Source: Chloroflexota bacterium (GTDB taxonomy: Bacteria; Chloroflexota; Anaerolineae; SpSt-600). From it: a stretch of DNA of 6,513 nt. The notes beneath the pieces were generated by a model. That model saw only the letters and a program-made list of their open reading frames with translations, had not been told where the DNA came from and made no database searches. The DNA is taken from contig DRAO01000172.1 in assembly GCA_011041825.1 (NCBI GenBank), forward strand, positions 1 to 6,513. The letters run 5' to 3'. Shown piece by piece: positions 5,743 to 6,513 of this stretch. The position numbers and the translations under genes were made by a program. Every line of letters begins with the position of its first letter. Position 1 is the stretch's first letter.

Positions 5743-6513
5743 AACCTCCTTTTCTCATCAACTCTTGTTTTATCAACCAATAAAAGGTAAGAGTGGAGAA
5801 AACAAAACTCATTAAGTAAACGAGTGTATTTACCCAAAACAACCCCCTGGGAAGTAGCGTTATGTCTTTGCCTTTAAGCTCGATCCATCCCTTATCAAGT
5901 GCGATTTGAAGGGACGTCACGAAATCTTCTGTGGAAATTTTTGTACTTCCCTTTAGAACCCCTGCAATAGTTCTAACTCCATAGAACACATCTTCGGGCA
6001 TTGAAAAGACATCAACCTTGTACGGTTCCATCATGTATCTCCTCACCCTCGGCGGGTGGAATGTCTCATAATTCATGGCATGCCCTTCAGCCCCAGGACC
6101 CATTCCAATGAGGGGCTTTTCTGGGTGCGTGAAATACTCTGAATACAGGAATTTGTCATTTCCATTTGAAGAGTGATTTATGGAGAGATGTTTATAGCCA
6201 TGCTCCGATAGATAGTCGTAGGCCTCTAAGAAGTTCCTCTCGTTCTCCTCCACACTTGGATGGGGATACACACTCATCATCTTGTTATACACTAAAGGAT
6301 AGATTGAGATTCCATCAACGTTAAGGCTTACAGCTTTCTTCACGTCCTCCAGCAGAGTGTTGCCATAAGGAAGGTCGTAGAGAAGGTCAATGGAGATTAC
6401 CTTAAAGTATTTTCTCGCAAGTTTGAGCTTTTCGACAATTTCGTTCCCAGGGGATCTTCTCCCAAGAAACTTTCTCTTTTTGTTGTCGAAGGTTTGAATT
6501 CCAAAGCTTATCC
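5732..6513 (-). CDS. HemN-like radical SAM protein, C-terminal part (partial)
   Basis: The frame is open to the right edge of the window and 259 residues are visible (first full codon at 6511). An internal GTG at 6343 is only a valine codon, not the start. The sequence begins with ISFGIQTFD and continues with SIDLLYDLPYGN (visible 40-51) and IGMGPGAEGH (135-144), the signatures of the coproporphyrinogen oxidase-like HemN/HemW/ChuW radical SAM family. The CxxxCxxC iron-sulfur motif should lie beyond the window. A HemN_C-like winged region follows (about 165-222), ending ITLLPRGLFWVN. Then comes an unusual hydrophobic stretch (about 224-247) and a basic tail ending KGGCGY. Family roles include heme synthesis, heme chaperoning and anaerobic heme opening with methyl transfer; which applies is not decided here. 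It precedes the ABC genes on the same strand. Confidence 0.9.
   Translation of the reverse strand, partial: ISFGIQTFDNKKRKFLGRRSPGNEIVEKLKLARKYFKVISIDLLYDLPYGNTLLEDVKKAVSLNVDGISIYPLVYNKMMSVYPHPSVEENERNFLEAYDYLSEHGYKHLSINHSSNGNDKFLYSEYFTHPEKPLIGMGPGAEGHAMNYETFHPPRVRRYMMEPYKVDVFSMPEDVFYGVRTIAGVLKGSTKISTEDFVTSLQIALDKGWIELKGKDITLLPRGLFWVNTLVYLMSFVFSTLTFYWLIKQELMRKGGCGY

Noticed and set aside
5541..5815. Plus-strand ORFs of 64 and 75 codons
   Set aside because: They are hydrophobic chance frames antisense to the HemN-like C-terminus and the small ORF, with no ribosome binding site.

Overview
All supported genes lie on the minus strand, so the window reads from right to left. The layout suggests a bacterium, probably diderm and anaerobic. 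The substrate-binding protein has a Sec-type signal without a lipobox cysteine, Shine-Dalgarno sites of the AAGGAGG type precede two genes, and a sigma70-like promoter with an extended -10 precedes the MATE transporter. A HemN-type radical SAM enzyme also fits an anaerobic lifestyle. The species cannot be named from the sequence, and an archaeal or candidate-phylum origin is not excluded.

In transcription order: (1) 6513-5732, the C-terminal part of a HemN/HemW/ChuW-like radical SAM protein that enters from outside the window. It has an unusual hydrophobic C-terminal tail. (2) 5742-5467, a doubtful 91-codon ORF. (3) 5451-4438, a periplasmic substrate-binding protein of the Fe(III)/thiamine/2-aminoethylphosphonate class. 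(4) 4432-2771, its two-domain permease, starting 5 bases after the binding-protein stop. No ATPase gene follows. (5) 2770-2543, a regulatory region with a good promoter, an imperfect dyad at the predicted transcription start and a possible 29-residue leader ORF. (6) 2470-1190, a MATE-family efflux transporter. Its true 5' end appears to reach 2542 but carries an in-frame TAG at codon 17. (7) 937-293, a class I SAM-dependent methyltransferase with its own ribosome binding site. Positions 1-292 hold no supported gene.

The binding protein and permease form an import unit that must borrow an ATPase from elsewhere. The radical SAM enzyme upstream suggests, as inference only, a link to metal, tetrapyrrole or cofactor supply. 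MATE, binding-protein and permease DNA is clearly richer in G+C than the flanking genes: sampled 60-base lines have about 63-67% against 40-45%. This may reflect separate histories. The most distinctive observations are the amber codon in the MATE 5' region, the missing ATPase, the loss of the expected tyrosine pair in the binding protein, and the hydrophobic tail on the HemN-like protein.
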